Below, in pieces: positions 7,338 through 17,322 of a DNA stretch of 64,000 nt. The position numbers were made by a program, and so were the translations under genes. The stretch is taken from assembly GCF_036946495.1 (NCBI RefSeq), contig NZ_JAQIIX010000001.1:62001-126000 (forward strand), written 5' to 3'. The DNA is from Mycolicibacterium neoaurum (GTDB lineage: Bacteria > Actinomycetota > Actinomycetes > Mycobacteriales > Mycobacteriaceae). The notes beneath the pieces were generated by a model, which saw only the letters and a program-made list of their open reading frames with translations, was not told the origin of the DNA and did no database searches. Position 1 is the first letter of the stretch. Each line of letters starts with the position of its first letter.

Positions 7338-8647
7338 CGTTCCGGCCTGAGTCCTTCGAGGCATTGGTGATCGACGGCTACGGGTTCGACGAGGGCAAGC
7401 TCTCGCTGGGTTACACCCTGCGCGGACCGGAGCCGATGACGTTCGCCGAGGTGATCGATTTCGGCGAGACCCTCGGTGGCGCACGGCCACACCCGCTGTT
7501 GGCCCGGCTGCTCGCCATCACCTGCGCGCTGAGTTACTACAAGGCCGCCGCGCCCCCGAAGATCGAGATCGCCTTCGACACGCACGAGTTCGAGAAGCAC
7601 TATCTGCGCACCCTGATCGAGGGCGGTCTCGGGGAGTTCGCGTATCGAAATGATCTCCCTGCAGCGCTGACCCCGCAGGTCGACGGGCCCTCGGCGGCCG
7701 AAACCCCGGTCGCCGACGATTTCGACGCCGGGGCCACCCCACTGGTGCCGGTCGGCGGCGGTAAGGATTCGGTCGTCAGCATCGAAGCTCTGCGTCGGCA
7801 CGGCATGGCCCCGATGCTGTTCAGCGTCAACCGGTATGCCCCTATCGACCGGTGTATCGAGGTCAGCGGGTTGAGCAGCGTGCACGTGCGGCGCAGCATC
7901 GATCGGGCGCTCATCGAGGCCAATGCGAACGGGGCCTACAACGGTCACGTGCCGGTGACGGCGATCAACAGCGTGATCGGACTGATCGTCGCTCAGGCAA
8001 ACGGATTCGGGCCCGTCGTGCTGTCCAACGAGCGGTCCTCCAACATCGGCAACATCGAGTGGCTCGGCCGCGATATCAACCACCAGTGGTCCAAGAGCTT
8101 GGCCTACGAGACGCTGCTGCGCGACACCTTGGCGCAGCACGGCTTCGCCCCCGACCGTTACTTCTCGCTGCTGCGCGGCCTGTCCGAATCCCAGATCGCC
8201 GATCGCTTCGCGCGCTGCACCGAGTACTTCGACGTGTTCACCAGCTGCAACCGACTGTTCGCACTCGATCCCGCCAGGCGCGCGACCTCATGGTGCGGCA
8301 TCTGTCCCAAATGTCAGTTCGTCTTCGTGCTTCTGGCCCCGCGGCTGGGCCGGGCGAGCGTGGAGCAGATCTTCGGTCGCAACCTGTTCGCCGACGCCGG
8401 AAACCGTGATGGTTTCGCCGATATCCTCGGCATCGGGGTGCACAAGCCGTTCGAATGCGTCGGGGAGTACTACGAGGCTGCCGAGGCGATGTTGGCGGTG
8501 CTCGACGACCCGCAATGGCAGGACCTGGCGCTGGTCGCCGAGTTCAGTCGCCACCGCGATGCACTCGCCGCGATCGCTGTCGACCACGACACCGGACCCG
8601 CCCACCATCATGTGCCCGACCGGTATGCGAAGTCGCTCGATGATTGA
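7334..8647 (+). CDS. murL: UDP-MurNAc-L-Ala-L-Glu epimerase (MurL type)
   Basis: A 437-residue protein resembling MurL, the ATP-dependent epimerase described in Xanthomonas oryzae. That enzyme inverts the terminal L-Glu of UDP-MurNAc-L-Ala-L-Glu to D-Glu, so peptidoglycan can be made without free D-Glu. Seen here: an N-type ATP pyrophosphatase loop PVGGGKDSVVSIE (residues 139-151), a conserved NERSSNIGNIEW/INHQWSKS region (232-254) and a CGICPKC cluster with Cys321, Cys324 and Cys327. ATGA overlap with the gene upstream and an eight-base overlap with murD2 downstream show a cassette. Without a database search I rely on motif recall and on the murD2 partner for the assignment. Confidence 0.75.
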   Translation: MTFRPESFEALVIDGYGFDEGKLSLGYTLRGPEPMTFAEVIDFGETLGGARPHPLLARLLAITCALSYYKAAAPPKIEIAFDTHEFEKHYLRTLIEGGLGEFAYRNDLPAALTPQVDGPSAAETPVADDFDAGATPLVPVGGGKDSVVSIEALRRHGMAPMLFSVNRYAPIDRCIEVSGLSSVHVRRSIDRALIEANANGAYNGHVPVTAINSVIGLIVAQANGFGPVVLSNERSSNIGNIEWLGRDINHQWSKSLAYETLLRDTLAQHGFAPDRYFSLLRGLSESQIADRFARCTEYFDVFTSCNRLFALDPARRATSWCGICPKCQFVFVLLAPRLGRASVEQIFGRNLFADAGNRDGFADILGIGVHKPFECVGEYYEAAEAMLAVLDDPQWQDLALVAEFSRHRDALAAIAVDHDTGPAHHHVPDRYAKSLDD

Positions 8648-9923
8648 GGTGGCGGGCCGCATCGTCGGTATCTGGGGGCTGGGCAAGGAAGGGCTCTCGA
8701 TGGCCCGGACGGCGTCAGCACACGGTGCCGAGCGCATCATCGCGGTGGATGACCGCGCGATCGACGGCAGCGCACCCGATATGCCGCGGCTGACCGTCCA
8801 CTACGGTCCCGATGCGCCGAATACGTTGCGCAACTGCGATATCGTATTCGTCAGCCCCGGCGTGCCGTGGCAGCATCCGGTCTACGAGGACATGCGGCGC
8901 AACGGTCCGCCGGTCTCCAGTGCCGCCGACTGGTACATGGCCCGCCACGGCGCGCAGACGATCGGTGTCACCGGCACCAAGGGCAAGAGCACCACGGCGT
9001 CGTTCCTGGCTCATCTGCTGGCCGGTCTCGGTGTGCCTGCCGTCGCGGCGGGCAACATCGGCACGCCGCTCTCGGACCTGTCGCCGGCGGCCGGGCAATG
9101 GGTTGTCGCCGAGCTGTCCAGCCAGCAGTGCGCGCTGCTGAGCACCTCGCCTGCGGTGGCGGTGATCACCAACCTCTACCAGGACCATCTCGACTGGCAT
9201 GGCGACATCGCGTCCTACTACTCGGCCAAGGCTGCGGTATTCGCCCGCGGCGCACGGGTTCTGATCACCACGGCCGGGGTGACGTCGGCGTTACGTGGGA
9301 TCGGTATCGAGGATTTCCCCCCACTGCGTGAGCTGTCGACGACGGAGGTGTATCGACCGGCGGGTGATTCGGTGTTGGCGTACCCGCACAACGCGGTCAA
9401 TGCCGCTTTGGCCGCCGCGGCGGCGGCCGAGGTCCTCGGCAGGCCGGTGGCCGAGTCTGAGATCGATTCGGCGGCAGCCACTTTCACCGGTCTGCCGCAC
9501 CGGCTGCAGACGGTGCGCACCACTGCGGGCAGGCGCTGGATCGACGACACGCTGGCCACCACGGGGGAGAGTGTGGTGGCTGCATTGTCGGCGATGCCCG
9601 ACGACGACCGTATCGCGCTGATCGTGGGTGGGATGGACAGGTCATTGGATTACCGACAGGTCGACAGGTTCCTCTGCGCGGGCACCCGCGATGTGACCCT
9701 GATCCAGGCTCCCACCAACGGGCCGTTGATCGGGGTCGAGTTCGCCGAGGCGCACCCCGACCGGACGCACCGGGTCGGGGGGCTCGATGAGGCGGTGCGC
9801 CTGGCCGCGGGATTGCCCGGCATCGACGCCGTGCTGCTCTCCCCGGGGGCGGCCAGCTATGACCTCTACCGCAACTACGAGGCCAAAGGCGCAGCATTCT
9901 GCGCTGTCATCGACAGCCTCTAA
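8640..9923 (+). CDS. murD2: MurD2-like Mur ligase (UDP-MurNAc-L-Ala:L-Glu ligase)
   Basis: A 427-residue cytoplasmic Mur ligase. Domain order: short Rossmann-like N-terminal domain (1-105), ATP-binding central domain with GVTGTKGKSTT (109-119), GNIGTPL, ELSSQQ and YQDHLDWHGD, then a C-terminal domain with DDTLATTGES. The combination fits MurD rather than MurC, E or F. The adjacent MurL points to the MurD2 subtype, which adds L-Glu to UDP-MurNAc-L-Ala before epimerisation. It would be a second MurD beside the usual one in the dcw cluster, which is outside this window. The start (MIEVAGRIVG) overlaps the end of murL by eight bases. The L-Glu specificity is inference from context. Confidence 0.78.
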   Translation: MIEVAGRIVGIWGLGKEGLSMARTASAHGAERIIAVDDRAIDGSAPDMPRLTVHYGPDAPNTLRNCDIVFVSPGVPWQHPVYEDMRRNGPPVSSAADWYMARHGAQTIGVTGTKGKSTTASFLAHLLAGLGVPAVAAGNIGTPLSDLSPAAGQWVVAELSSQQCALLSTSPAVAVITNLYQDHLDWHGDIASYYSAKAAVFARGARVLITTAGVTSALRGIGIEDFPPLRELSTTEVYRPAGDSVLAYPHNAVNAALAAAAAAEVLGRPVAESEIDSAAATFTGLPHRLQTVRTTAGRRWIDDTLATTGESVVAALSAMPDDDRIALIVGGMDRSLDYRQVDRFLCAGTRDVTLIQAPTNGPLIGVEFAEAHPDRTHRVGGLDEAVRLAAGLPGIDAVLLSPGAASYDLYRNYEAKGAAFCAVIDSL

Positions 9924-9926
9924 CCT
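9921..9926 (+). promoter_or_regulatory. -10 element for leaderless uvrC mRNA
   Basis: TAACCT, whose first three bases are the stop codon of murD2. The uvrC GTG begins seven bases further on, so transcription could start at the start codon. This would let the repair gene be expressed apart from the Mur cassette. Confidence 0.4.
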
Positions 9927-9932
9927 GGACCT

Positions 9933-12014
9933 GTGCCAGACCCCGCGACCTACCGCCCGGCACCGGGTTCGATTCCTGTCGAACCCGGTGTCTATCGGTT
10001 CCGCGACCCGCACGGCCGGGTGATCTACGTCGGCAAGGCCAAGAGCCTGCGCAGCCGACTCAACTCGTACTTCGCCGATCTGTCGGCGCTGGCGCCGCGG
10101 ACGCGCCAGATGGTCACCACCGCGGGCAGCGTCGAGTGGACGGTGGTGAGCACCGAGGTCGAGGCCCTCCAGCTGGAGTACAACTGGATCAAGGAGTTCG
10201 ATCCGCGCTTCAACATCCGGTATCGCGACGACAAGTCCTATCCGGTGCTGGCGGTCACCCTCAACGAGGAGTATCCGCGACTGTTCGTCTACCGCGGACC
10301 GCGTCGTAAAGGTGTGCGTTACTTCGGCCCCTACGCGCATGCCTGGGCCATCCGCGAGACGTTGGACCTGTTGACCCGGGTGTTCCCCGCCCGCACGTGT
10401 TCGGGAGGGGTCTTCAAGCGGCACAGCCAGATCGACCGGCCGTGCCTGCTCGGGTACATCGACAAGTGTTCGGCACCGTGCGTGGGCAAGGTGGACGCCG
10501 CCGCCCACCGCAAGATCGTCGAGGACTTCTGCGACTTCCTTGCCGGCAAGACCGACCGGTTGGTGCGTGATCTGGAAAAGCAGATGAACTCCGCGGCAGA
10601 GGATCTGGACTTCGAGCGCGCAGCGCGGCTGCGCGATGACATCGGGGCTCTCCGTCGCGCACTGGAGAAACAGACCGTCGTGTTCGGCGACGGCACCGAT
10701 GCCGACGTGGTGGCGTTCGCCGACGATGAGCTGGAAGCCGCCGTGCAGGTGTTCCACGTGCGCGGCGGCCGGGTGCGCGGGCAGCGGGGATGGGTGCTGG
10801 AGAAGTCTTCGGAGCCCGGTGCCTCGGGCCAGGAGTATCTCGTCGAGCAGTTCCTCACCCAGTTCTATGGTGATCAGGCCGAATTGGGCGCCGGCGGTAC
10901 CGGCAACGTGTCCGCCGCGGATGATGCGACCACGCCGGTCCCGCGCGAGGTGCTGGTGCCGGTGCTGCCGGACAACGCCGAAGAATTGACCACCTGGCTC
11001 AGTGAGCTGCGCGGCTCCCGGGTCCGGTTACGTGTTCCGGTGCGCGGCGACAAGAAGGCACTTGCCGAGACGGTGCACCGCAACGCCAAGGAGGCGCTTG
11101 CCCAGCACAAACTCAAGCGCGCCGGTGATTTCAATGCGAGATCTGCTGCGCTGCAGAGTATTCAGGACTTCTTGGAATTGCCTGACGCGCCACTGCGCAT
11201 CGAATGTGTCGATATCAGCCATGTGCAGGGCACCGATGTGGTCGCCTCGCTCGTCGTCTTCGAGGACGGCCTGCCGCGCAAATCCGACTACCGGCACTAC
11301 GCCATCCGTGAGGCCGCCGGCGATGGCCGCTCCGATGACGTGGCCTCGATCGCCGAGGTGACCCGCCGCCGGTTCGCCCGCCATGTCGCCGATATCGAAC
11401 AGCCGATGGTGGCCGAGGGTAAATCGCGCAGATTCGCCTACCCGCCGAACCTGTTCGTGGTCGACGGCGGCGCGCCGCAGGTCAATGCCGCCCAGGCGGT
11501 CCTCGACGATCTGGGCATCACCGATGTTGCGGTGATCGGGCTGGCCAAGCGCCTCGAGGAGGTGTGGGTCCCCGCCCTGGAAGGTGCGCCGAGCGAGCCG
11601 ATCATCTTCCCGCGCACCAGCGAGGGGCTGTATCTGCTGCAGCGCATCCGCGATGAGGCGCACCGATTCGCCATCACCTTCCATCGGTCCAAGCGGTCCA
11701 AGCGGATGACGGCCTCGGCGCTGGACTCGGTGCGCGGGCTCGGGGAGCATCGTCGTAAGGCGCTGGTGACGCACTTCGGTTCGGTGGCGCGGCTGCGCTC
11801 GGCCAGCGTCGCGGAGATCACCGCGGTGCCCGGTATCGGGGTGGCCACGGCCGAGGCTGTCCTTGCGGCGCTGGGAGTCGAATCCGATTCGGCCGGCGAC
11901 GCCCCGGTCGTTTCCGACCCGCCGGGCGCCGATGTGAACAATGATCGTGACGACACGGCACATGACGAGGCCGAGGCGGCAGTGCAGACCACATCAGAGA
12001 CAACGACGGGGTGA
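9933..12014 (+). CDS. uvrC: excinuclease ABC subunit C
   Basis: Makes both incisions around bulky DNA lesions once UvrA and UvrB have marked the site. The 693-residue protein shows the GIY-YIG nuclease domain (GVYRFRDPHGRVIYVGKAKS, about 20-40), the UVR/UvrB-binding helix pair (about 205-240), the RNase H-like C-terminal nuclease (IECVDISHVQGTDVVAS and NLFVVDGGAPQVNAA), and a tandem helix-hairpin-helix domain near 600-650. A charged tail of about 45 residues follows. GTG start nine bases after murD2. The stop overlaps the next gene in GTGA. Confidence 0.97.
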   Translation: MPDPATYRPAPGSIPVEPGVYRFRDPHGRVIYVGKAKSLRSRLNSYFADLSALAPRTRQMVTTAGSVEWTVVSTEVEALQLEYNWIKEFDPRFNIRYRDDKSYPVLAVTLNEEYPRLFVYRGPRRKGVRYFGPYAHAWAIRETLDLLTRVFPARTCSGGVFKRHSQIDRPCLLGYIDKCSAPCVGKVDAAAHRKIVEDFCDFLAGKTDRLVRDLEKQMNSAAEDLDFERAARLRDDIGALRRALEKQTVVFGDGTDADVVAFADDELEAAVQVFHVRGGRVRGQRGWVLEKSSEPGASGQEYLVEQFLTQFYGDQAELGAGGTGNVSAADDATTPVPREVLVPVLPDNAEELTTWLSELRGSRVRLRVPVRGDKKALAETVHRNAKEALAQHKLKRAGDFNARSAALQSIQDFLELPDAPLRIECVDISHVQGTDVVASLVVFEDGLPRKSDYRHYAIREAAGDGRSDDVASIAEVTRRRFARHVADIEQPMVAEGKSRRFAYPPNLFVVDGGAPQVNAAQAVLDDLGITDVAVIGLAKRLEEVWVPALEGAPSEPIIFPRTSEGLYLLQRIRDEAHRFAITFHRSKRSKRMTASALDSVRGLGEHRRKALVTHFGSVARLRSASVAEITAVPGIGVATAEAVLAALGVESDSAGDAPVVSDPPGADVNNDRDDTAHDEAEAAVQTTSETTTG

Positions 12015-12904
12015 CTTACCAGGGCATGAGCGAAGAATCGGGAATCGACGTCGTCCTGGTCACCGGATTGTCCGGTGCCGGCCGGGGCACCGCCGCCAAG
12101 GTGCTCGAGGATCTCGGCTGGTACGTCGCCGACAACCTGCCCCCGGAGCTGATCGCCCGGATGGTCGATCTGGGGCTGGACGCCGGGTCGCGGATCACCC
12201 AGCTGGCGCTGGTGATGGATGTCCGCTCGCGCGGATTCACCGGTGATCTCGACTCAGTGCGTAACGAGCTGGCGACCCGCGGGATCACGCCGCGCGTGCT
12301 GTTCATGGAGGCAGCGGACGACATCCTGGTGCGTCGGTACGAACAAAACCGCCGAAGTCATCCGTTGCAGGGCAACCAGACCCTTGCCGAGGGCATCGCC
12401 GCCGAGCGTGCGATGCTCGCCCCCGTCCGGGCCGGCGCCGACCTTGTGATCGACACCTCGAAGCTGGCGGTACCCGCGCTGCGCGAGAGCATCGAGCGCG
12501 CGTTCGGGGGTGAGGCCGTCGCCGAGACCAATGTCACCGTCGAGTCCTTCGGCTACAAGTACGGCCTGCCGATGGACGCCGATACCGTGATGGACGTCCG
12601 GTTCCTGCCCAACCCGCACTGGGTGGACGAGCTGCGACCGCACACCGGCCAGCATCCGGCCGTTCGGGATTTCGTGCTCGGACAGGACGGGGCCGCGGAG
12701 TTCCTGGACACCTACCATCGACTGCTTGGCGTCGTCATCGACGGCTACCGGCGGGAGGGAAAGCGCTACATGACGGTGGCAATCGGCTGCACCGGCGGCA
12801 AGCATCGCAGCGTGGCGATCGCCGAAGCGCTGGCCGGGTTGCTGCAGGAGGGTGACGCGAACTTGACGGTACGGGCACTGCACCGAGACCTCGGACGCGA
12901 GTGA
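12011..12904 (+). CDS. rapZ: RapZ/YvcJ-family nucleotide-binding protein
   Basis: P-loop protein of the RapZ family, 297 residues if GTG 12011 (overlapping the uvrC stop) is used; ATG 12026 is an alternative. In E. coli RapZ steers small-RNA decay controlling GlmS. In actinobacteria the RNA target is unknown and the gene is fixed next to cuvA and whiA. The P-loop reads GLSGAGRGTAAK (19-30), with Arg in place of the Walker lysine. The C-terminal domain carries the conserved FGYKYGLP, DVRFLPNPHW and GCTGGKHRSV motifs. The Arg substitution is, as I recall, usual for mycobacteria but differs from the GSGKS of proteobacterial members. Confidence 0.93.
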   Translation: MTYQGMSEESGIDVVLVTGLSGAGRGTAAKVLEDLGWYVADNLPPELIARMVDLGLDAGSRITQLALVMDVRSRGFTGDLDSVRNELATRGITPRVLFMEAADDILVRRYEQNRRSHPLQGNQTLAEGIAAERAMLAPVRAGADLVIDTSKLAVPALRESIERAFGGEAVAETNVTVESFGYKYGLPMDADTVMDVRFLPNPHWVDELRPHTGQHPAVRDFVLGQDGAAEFLDTYHRLLGVVIDGYRREGKRYMTVAIGCTGGKHRSVAIAEALAGLLQEGDANLTVRALHRDLGRE

Positions 12905-12914
12905 GAGTCACGTC

Positions 12915-13985
12915 ATGAGCTCACCGCGCATCGTCGCCCTCGGCGGAGGGCACGGTCTGTACGCGACGCTGTCGGCTGCCAGACGGCTCAGTCCGCACGT
13001 GACCGCCATCGTCACCGTCGCCGATGACGGCGGCTCGTCGGGCCGGCTGCGCAGCGAACTGGACGTCATCCCTCCGGGTGACCTGCGAATGGCGTTGGCG
13101 GCGTTGGCCTCCGACAGCCCGCATGGCCGCCTCTGGGCGACGATCATCCAGCACCGGTTCGGCGGTAGTGGCGCCCTGGCCGGCCACCCCATCGGCAACC
13201 TGCTGCTCGCGGGTCTGAGCGAGGTGCTCGCCGATCCGGTGGCCGCGCTCGACGAGCTGGGCCGCATCCTGGACCTCAAGGGCCGCGTCCTGCCGATGTG
13301 CCCGGTGGCGCTGCAGATCGAGGCCGACGTGGCAGGGCTGGAATCCGACCCGCGGATGTTCCGGGTGATCCGCGGACAGGTGGCGGTCGCGACCACCGTC
13401 GGGCAGGTCCGCCGGGTGCGGCTGTTGCCCGGTGATCCGCCGGCCACCCGACAGGCGGTGGACGCCATCATGGCCGCCGACCTGGTGGTGCTCGGACCCG
13501 GCTCGTGGTTCACCAGCGTCATCCCGCACGTGCTGGTGCCCGGACTGGCCGCGGCACTCAATGCCACCACCGCCCGCCGGGCGTTGGTACTCAATCTGGC
13601 CGCCGAGCCGGGGGAGACCGCCGGATTCTCCGCCGAGCGCCATATCCACGTCCTCGCCCAGCACGCGCCGGGCTTCCGCGTCGACGAGATCATCATCGAC
13701 GCCTGCCGGGTGCCCAGCGACCGTGAGCGCGAGCAACTGGTGCGGACCGCCGCACTTTTGGGTGCTCAAGTCGAGTTTGCCGACGTATCCCGACCTGGTA
13801 CACAGTTACATGACCCGTCGATGCTGGCCGCCGCGCTGGAAGGTGTGCGGGTGCGCGGACCGATGCCCGGCGTCATCGGCGAACAACCGACAACCCCCGC
13901 GCCGGTCCGGCCGGGCGACCTGCGACACGGAGAACACGGGCAGCGATCAATGAACGCACCAAGGGGGGACGACTCGTGGCGATGA
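12915..13985 (+). CDS. cuvA: CuvA/YvcK-family UDP-sugar-binding protein
   Basis: A 356-residue YvcK-family protein. In mycobacteria (CuvA, Rv1422) it localises to the growing pole and is required for cell-wall homeostasis and for growth on some carbon sources; the B. subtilis homologue binds UDP-GlcNAc. Visible signatures are the N-terminal GGGHGLYATL, the VTVADDGGSSGRLR loop and PPGDLRMALAAL, then GPGSWFTSVIP. The tail after residue 315 is polar and unconserved. The end overlaps the whiA start by 10 bases, and it sits 10 bases after rapZ. A carbon-linked envelope regulator directly after the MurL/MurD2 genes is a suggestive arrangement. Confidence 0.93.
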   Translation: MSSPRIVALGGGHGLYATLSAARRLSPHVTAIVTVADDGGSSGRLRSELDVIPPGDLRMALAALASDSPHGRLWATIIQHRFGGSGALAGHPIGNLLLAGLSEVLADPVAALDELGRILDLKGRVLPMCPVALQIEADVAGLESDPRMFRVIRGQVAVATTVGQVRRVRLLPGDPPATRQAVDAIMAADLVVLGPGSWFTSVIPHVLVPGLAAALNATTARRALVLNLAAEPGETAGFSAERHIHVLAQHAPGFRVDEIIIDACRVPSDREREQLVRTAALLGAQVEFADVSRPGTQLHDPSMLAAALEGVRVRGPMPGVIGEQPTTPAPVRPGDLRHGEHGQRSMNAPRGDDSWR

Positions 13986-14959
13986 CGGCCGAGGTCAAGG
14001 ACGAGCTGAGTCGCCTGGTCGTGAGCTCGGTCAGCGCGCGCCGCGCCGAGGTGTCGGCGCTACTGCGGTTCGCAGGGGGCCTGCACATCGTCGCGGGCCG
14101 GGTTGTGGTGGAGGCCGAGGTGGATCTCGGCATCATCGCCCGCCGCCTGCGCAAGGACATCTACGACCTGTACGGCTACAACGCCGTGGTGCACGTGCTG
14201 TCGGCAAGCGGCATCCGTAAGAGCACCCGGTATGTGGTGCGGGTGGCCAAGGACGGAGAGGCCCTGGCCCGCCAGACCGGGCTGCTGGACCTGCGCGGCC
14301 GGCCGGTGCGCGGGCTGCCTGCCCAGGTGGTCGGCGGCAGCGTCGCCGATGCCGAAGCCGCTTGGCGCGGAGCGTTTTTGGCCCACGGCTCACTGACCGA
14401 GCCGGGCCGTTCGTCGGCGCTGGAAGTCAGCTGCCCCGGCCCGGAGGCCGCCCTGGCTCTCGTCGGCGCGGCCCGTCGTCTCGGCATCAGCGCCAAGGCC
14501 AGGGAGGTGCGTGGCAGCGACCGCGTCGTGGTGCGCGACGGGGAGGCCATCGGCGCCCTGCTCACCAGGATGGGCGCCCAGGACACCAGGTTGACCTGGG
14601 AGGAACGGCGGATGCGTCGTGAGGTGCGGGCCACCGCCAACCGGCTCGCCAATTTCGACGATGCCAACCTGCGCCGCTCGGCCAGGGCCGCCGTCGCCGC
14701 CGCCGCCCGGGTGGAGCGCGCGCTGGACATCCTGGGTGATACCGTGCCGGATCACCTGGCCCAGGCCGGCAGGCTTCGGGTTGAACACCGGCAGGCGTCG
14801 CTGGAGGAATTGGGCAGGCTGGCCGAGCCGCCGATGACCAAAGACGCAGTGGCCGGGCGTATCCGGCGACTGTTGTCGATGGCGGACCGGAAGGCCAAAC
14901 AGGACGGCATTCCCGACACCGAGTCTGCGGTCACCCCCGATCTGCTCGAGGACGCCTGA
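13976..14959 (+). CDS. whiA: sporulation-type transcription regulator WhiA
   Basis: DNA-binding protein of 327 residues with an N-terminal LAGLIDADG-homing-endonuclease-like fold (about 1-200, without catalytic need) and a C-terminal helix-turn-helix (LEELGRLAEPPMTKDAVAGRIRRL). In Streptomyces WhiA works with WhiB to switch on division genes; in mycobacteria it is conserved without sporulation. The start is the GTG preceded by AAGGGGGGA; an in-frame ATG lies two codons later. It is the last gene of the uvrC-rapZ-cuvA-whiA operon. Confidence 0.96.
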   Translation: MAMTAEVKDELSRLVVSSVSARRAEVSALLRFAGGLHIVAGRVVVEAEVDLGIIARRLRKDIYDLYGYNAVVHVLSASGIRKSTRYVVRVAKDGEALARQTGLLDLRGRPVRGLPAQVVGGSVADAEAAWRGAFLAHGSLTEPGRSSALEVSCPGPEAALALVGAARRLGISAKAREVRGSDRVVVRDGEAIGALLTRMGAQDTRLTWEERRMRREVRATANRLANFDDANLRRSARAAVAAAARVERALDILGDTVPDHLAQAGRLRVEHRQASLEELGRLAEPPMTKDAVAGRIRRLLSMADRKAKQDGIPDTESAVTPDLLEDA

Positions 14960-14989
14960 CCAGCGTGCACACGCCGAAACCGGCACTAC

Positions 14990-14995
14990 TAGGCT
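14990..14995 (+). promoter_or_regulatory. -10 element of the gap-pgk-tpi operon
   Basis: TAGGCT, a typical mycobacterial -10, which puts transcription start near 15002 and gives a leader of about 60 bases. The leader holds the tandem repeat noted separately. The -35 is not evident. Confidence 0.4.
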
Positions 14996-15012
14996 GGTGG
15001 GCGAGCAGTTCA

Positions 15013-15047
15013 CCGCGATTTTTCCCACAACCGCGATTTCCCCACAA
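15013..15047 (+). repeat. tandem direct repeat in the gap leader
   Basis: Two adjacent copies of CCGCGATTT(TT)CCCACAA lie at 15013-15030 and 15031-15047, ending just before the AGGAGA ribosome site of gap. The arrangement could bind a regulator or act in the RNA leader. Confidence 0.55.
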
Positions 15048-15060
15048 CTAGGAGAGACAC

Positions 15061-16083
<1,023 letters not shown>

Positions 16084-16092
16084 CTCGCGATC

Positions 16093-17319
16093 ATGGCGAT
16101 CAAATCACTGTCTGACCTGCTCGCCGACGGTGTTGAAGGTCGGGGCGTGCTGGTGCGCTCCGACCTCAACGTCCCCCTCGACGACAGCGGGAACATCACC
16201 GATCCGGGGCGCATCATCGCCTCGGTCCCCACGCTGAAGGCACTCGCCGAGGCCGGCGCCAAGGTCGTGGTGACCGCGCACCTGGGCCGCCCCAAGGGTG
16301 AGCCGGATCCGAAGTTCTCCCTCGCCCCCGTCGCGGCGGCGTTGGGGGAGCGCCTCGGCAGGCACGTGCAGTTGGCCGGCGATGTCGTCGGTACCGATGC
16401 GCTTGCCCGCGCCGAAGGTCTCACCGACGGTGACGTGCTGCTGCTGGAGAACATCCGCTTCGACGCGCGGGAGACCTCCAAGGATGACGCCGAGCGCCTC
16501 GCGCTCGCCAAGGCGCTCGCCGGACTCGTCGAGGCCGCCGACGGAACCCCCGGCGCGTTCGTCTCCGACGGGTTCGGTGTCGTGCACCGCAAGCAGGCCT
16601 CGGTCTACGACGTCGCCACGCTGCTGCCGCATTACGCGGGCACGCTGGTCGACACCGAGGTCAAGGTGCTCGAGCAGCTGACCAGCTCGACCGAGCGGCC
16701 GTACGCCGTGGTGCTCGGCGGGTCCAAGGTCTCCGACAAGCTCGCGGTGATCGAGAACCTGGCCACCAAGGCCGACAGTATCGTCATCGGCGGCGGCATG
16801 TGCTTCACCTTCCTTGCCGCACAGGGCGTTTCGGTCGGTTCCTCGCTGCTGCAGGAGGAGATGATCGATACGTGCAAGAAGCTGCTGGAGACCTACGGTG
16901 ACGTGATCCACCTGCCGGTGGACATCGTGGCGGCGGAGAAGTTCGCCGCCGATGCCGCGGCCGAGACGGTGGCCGCCGACCAGATCCCCGACGGCAAGAT
17001 GGGCCTGGACATCGGGCCCGAGTCGGTCAAGCGGTTCAGCGCGCTGCTGTCCAACGCCAAGACGGTGTTCTGGAACGGCCCGATGGGTGTCTTCGAGTTC
17101 GAGGCGTTCTCGGCGGGCACCAAGGGTGTCGCCGAGGCCATCATCGGGGCCACCGGCAAGGGTGCGTTCAGTGTCGTCGGCGGTGGCGATTCCGCGGCCG
17201 CGGTGCGGCTGCTGGGTCTGCCGGAGGACGGCTTCTCGCACATCTCGACCGGCGGCGGGGCGTCGCTGGAGTATCTGGAGGGCAAGACCCTCCCCGGTAT
17301 TGACGTTCTGGAGGCGTGA
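16093..17319 (+). CDS. pgk: phosphoglycerate kinase
   Basis: Transfers phosphate from 1,3-bisphosphoglycerate to ADP. The 408-residue, two-domain monomer shows RSDLNVPLDD, the substrate-binding HLGRPKG, LLLENIRF and, in the C-terminal nucleotide domain, VVLGGSKVSDK, FWNGPMGVFE and GGGDSAAAV. All signature regions are intact. ATG start nine bases after gap. It ends three bases before the tpi ATG. Confidence 0.97.
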   Translation: MAIKSLSDLLADGVEGRGVLVRSDLNVPLDDSGNITDPGRIIASVPTLKALAEAGAKVVVTAHLGRPKGEPDPKFSLAPVAAALGERLGRHVQLAGDVVGTDALARAEGLTDGDVLLLENIRFDARETSKDDAERLALAKALAGLVEAADGTPGAFVSDGFGVVHRKQASVYDVATLLPHYAGTLVDTEVKVLEQLTSSTERPYAVVLGGSKVSDKLAVIENLATKADSIVIGGGMCFTFLAAQGVSVGSSLLQEEMIDTCKKLLETYGDVIHLPVDIVAAEKFAADAAAETVAADQIPDGKMGLDIGPESVKRFSALLSNAKTVFWNGPMGVFEFEAFSAGTKGVAEAIIGATGKGAFSVVGGGDSAAAVRLLGLPEDGFSHISTGGGASLEYLEGKTLPGIDVLEA

Positions 17320-17322
17320 GAC

